From NCBI GenBank assembly GCA_019634615.1, contig JAHCAZ010000014.1, positions 1 to 64,000 of the forward strand: 64,000 nt of DNA, given 5' to 3'. Position 1 is the first letter of the stretch. Each line of letters starts with the position of its first letter. This DNA comes from Opitutaceae bacterium. GTDB taxonomy: Bacteria > Verrucomicrobiota > Verrucomicrobiia > Opitutales > Opitutaceae. The notes below the pieces were generated by a model. It worked only from the letters and a program-made list of their open reading frames with translations, ran no database searches and was not told the origin of the DNA. Both the position numbers and the translations under genes were made by a program. Shown piece by piece: positions 63,441 to 64,000 of the stretch.

Positions 63441-64000
63441 ATGGCCCTTCAACCGCAATCCGTCCTCCGCCGCGCCCGCGCCTGCATCCGCATCGAGAGT
63501 GACGCCCTGGCCGCGACCGCGAAGGGACTGGGAGCCGGGTTTGTCGCCACCGCCCGCGCCGTCGAGGCCGTCGCCGCCGCCGGCGGGAAACTGATTTTCA
63601 GCGGCGTCGGCAAATCCGCCCACATCGCGCAGAAGCTGACCGGGACCTTCAACAGCACCGGCGTCTCCTCCTGCTTCCTCGACGCCACGCAGGCGCTCCA
63701 CGGCGATCTCGGGCTCTGCGCCGAGGGCGACCTGGCGATCATCCTGAGCAACAGCGGCCAGACCGAGGAGGTGCTCCGCCTCGTGCCCATGCTCAAGCGC
63801 TTCGGCGTGAAACTGGTGGCCCTGACGAGTCATCCCGAGTCCGACCTGGCGCAGAGCGCCGACTACCGGCTCATCTACCGCGTACCGCGCGAGGCGTGCC
63901 CGCTCGAGCTGGCGCCCACCGCCAGCACGACGGCCGCGCTCGCCCTCGGCGACGCCCTCGCGATGGTCCTGCTGGAGGCCCGGGGCCTCACGCGCGACGA
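63441..64000 (+). CDS. kdsD: Arabinose-5-phosphate isomerase KdsD (KpsF/GutQ family), 5' part
   Basis: The visible 186 codons run off the window end. They encode a SIS domain: AAGGKLIFSGVGKSAHIAQKL, FLDATQALHGDLGLC, and the phosphosugar-binding IILSNSGQTEEVLRLVP, followed by PLELAPTASTTAALALGDALA. This is the KdsD/KpsF pattern, whose members convert ribulose 5-phosphate to arabinose 5-phosphate, the substrate of KdsA. In full-length members two CBS domains follow, beyond the window. The gene thus provides the first KDO step, while kdsA at 1741 provides the second. Confidence 0.93.
   Translation, partial: MALQPQSVLRRARACIRIESDALAATAKGLGAGFVATARAVEAVAAAGGKLIFSGVGKSAHIAQKLTGTFNSTGVSSCFLDATQALHGDLGLCAEGDLAIILSNSGQTEEVLRLVPMLKRFGVKLVALTSHPESDLAQSADYRLIYRVPREACPLELAPTASTTAALALGDALAMVLLEARGLTRD

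Overview
The window looks like a chromosomal segment of a high-GC Gram-negative bacterium. It most resembles Verrucomicrobiota, family Opitutaceae. That is an inference from two PEP-CTERM sorting signals, KDO (lipopolysaccharide) genes, a very large pyruvate:ferredoxin oxidoreductase, general scarcity of Shine-Dalgarno sequences, and many long palindromic intergenic repeats. No rRNA, tRNA, CRISPR array, phage or insertion sequence was seen.

Layout. (1) 1-9.7 kb: the tail of a PEP-CTERM protein, rsmE, a free-standing lipoyl/E3-binding protein, kdsA, pyrG, a Gfo/Idh/MocA oxidoreductase, a PfkB sugar kinase, a lectin-like PEP-CTERM protein, and a minus-strand trio (SDR reductase, FolE2, PTPS-type pterin synthase) that could make tetrahydrobiopterin. 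(2) 9.8-14.0 kb: an unusual pair, a GalU-like nucleotidyltransferase with an altered nucleotide loop and a 1108-residue fusion of GHMP-type sugar kinase and UDPGP-type pyrophosphorylase. MBL-fold and pyruvate kinase genes follow. (3) 16.4-38.4 kb: a metal-handling island with a CusB adaptor, a CusA pump, an ECF sigma factor with a cysteine-rich tail, an unlisted 52-residue Cys-rich peptide, a copper P1B-ATPase, a second operon (outer-membrane factor, 152-residue mini-adaptor, CzcA/CnrA-type pump), several small secreted His/Cys-rich proteins, ChrA, ferritin and a COG0523 GTPase. An outer-membrane DUF5916-like protein sits inside the island. (4) 38.4-45.4 kb: a sugar or glycoconjugate region with a GH29 fucosidase, a ceramidase-like hydrolase, a DegT/DnrJ aminotransferase, an AraC regulator and a second Gfo/Idh/MocA enzyme. 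(5) 45.5-51.2 kb: the complete histidine utilisation pathway hutH-hutU-hutG-hutI. (6) 51.4-59.4 kb: hemN, sufU-sufS and a 1575-residue PFOR, all linked to iron-sulfur chemistry. (7) 59.5-64 kb: a small membrane protein, two bacterial PH-domain proteins, an aminotransferase, a LysM lipoprotein and the start of kdsD.

A second layer of information lies between the genes. At least six families of composite inverted repeats sit in the intergenic gaps, mostly at 3' ends. Their termini (TTAA..., GTAG...) often supply the stop codons of flanking genes, and in one case a repeat arm encodes the last residues of PyrG. One repeat carries what looks like a second small palindrome inserted into its arm. 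All functional assignments rest on motif reading, not on database searches.
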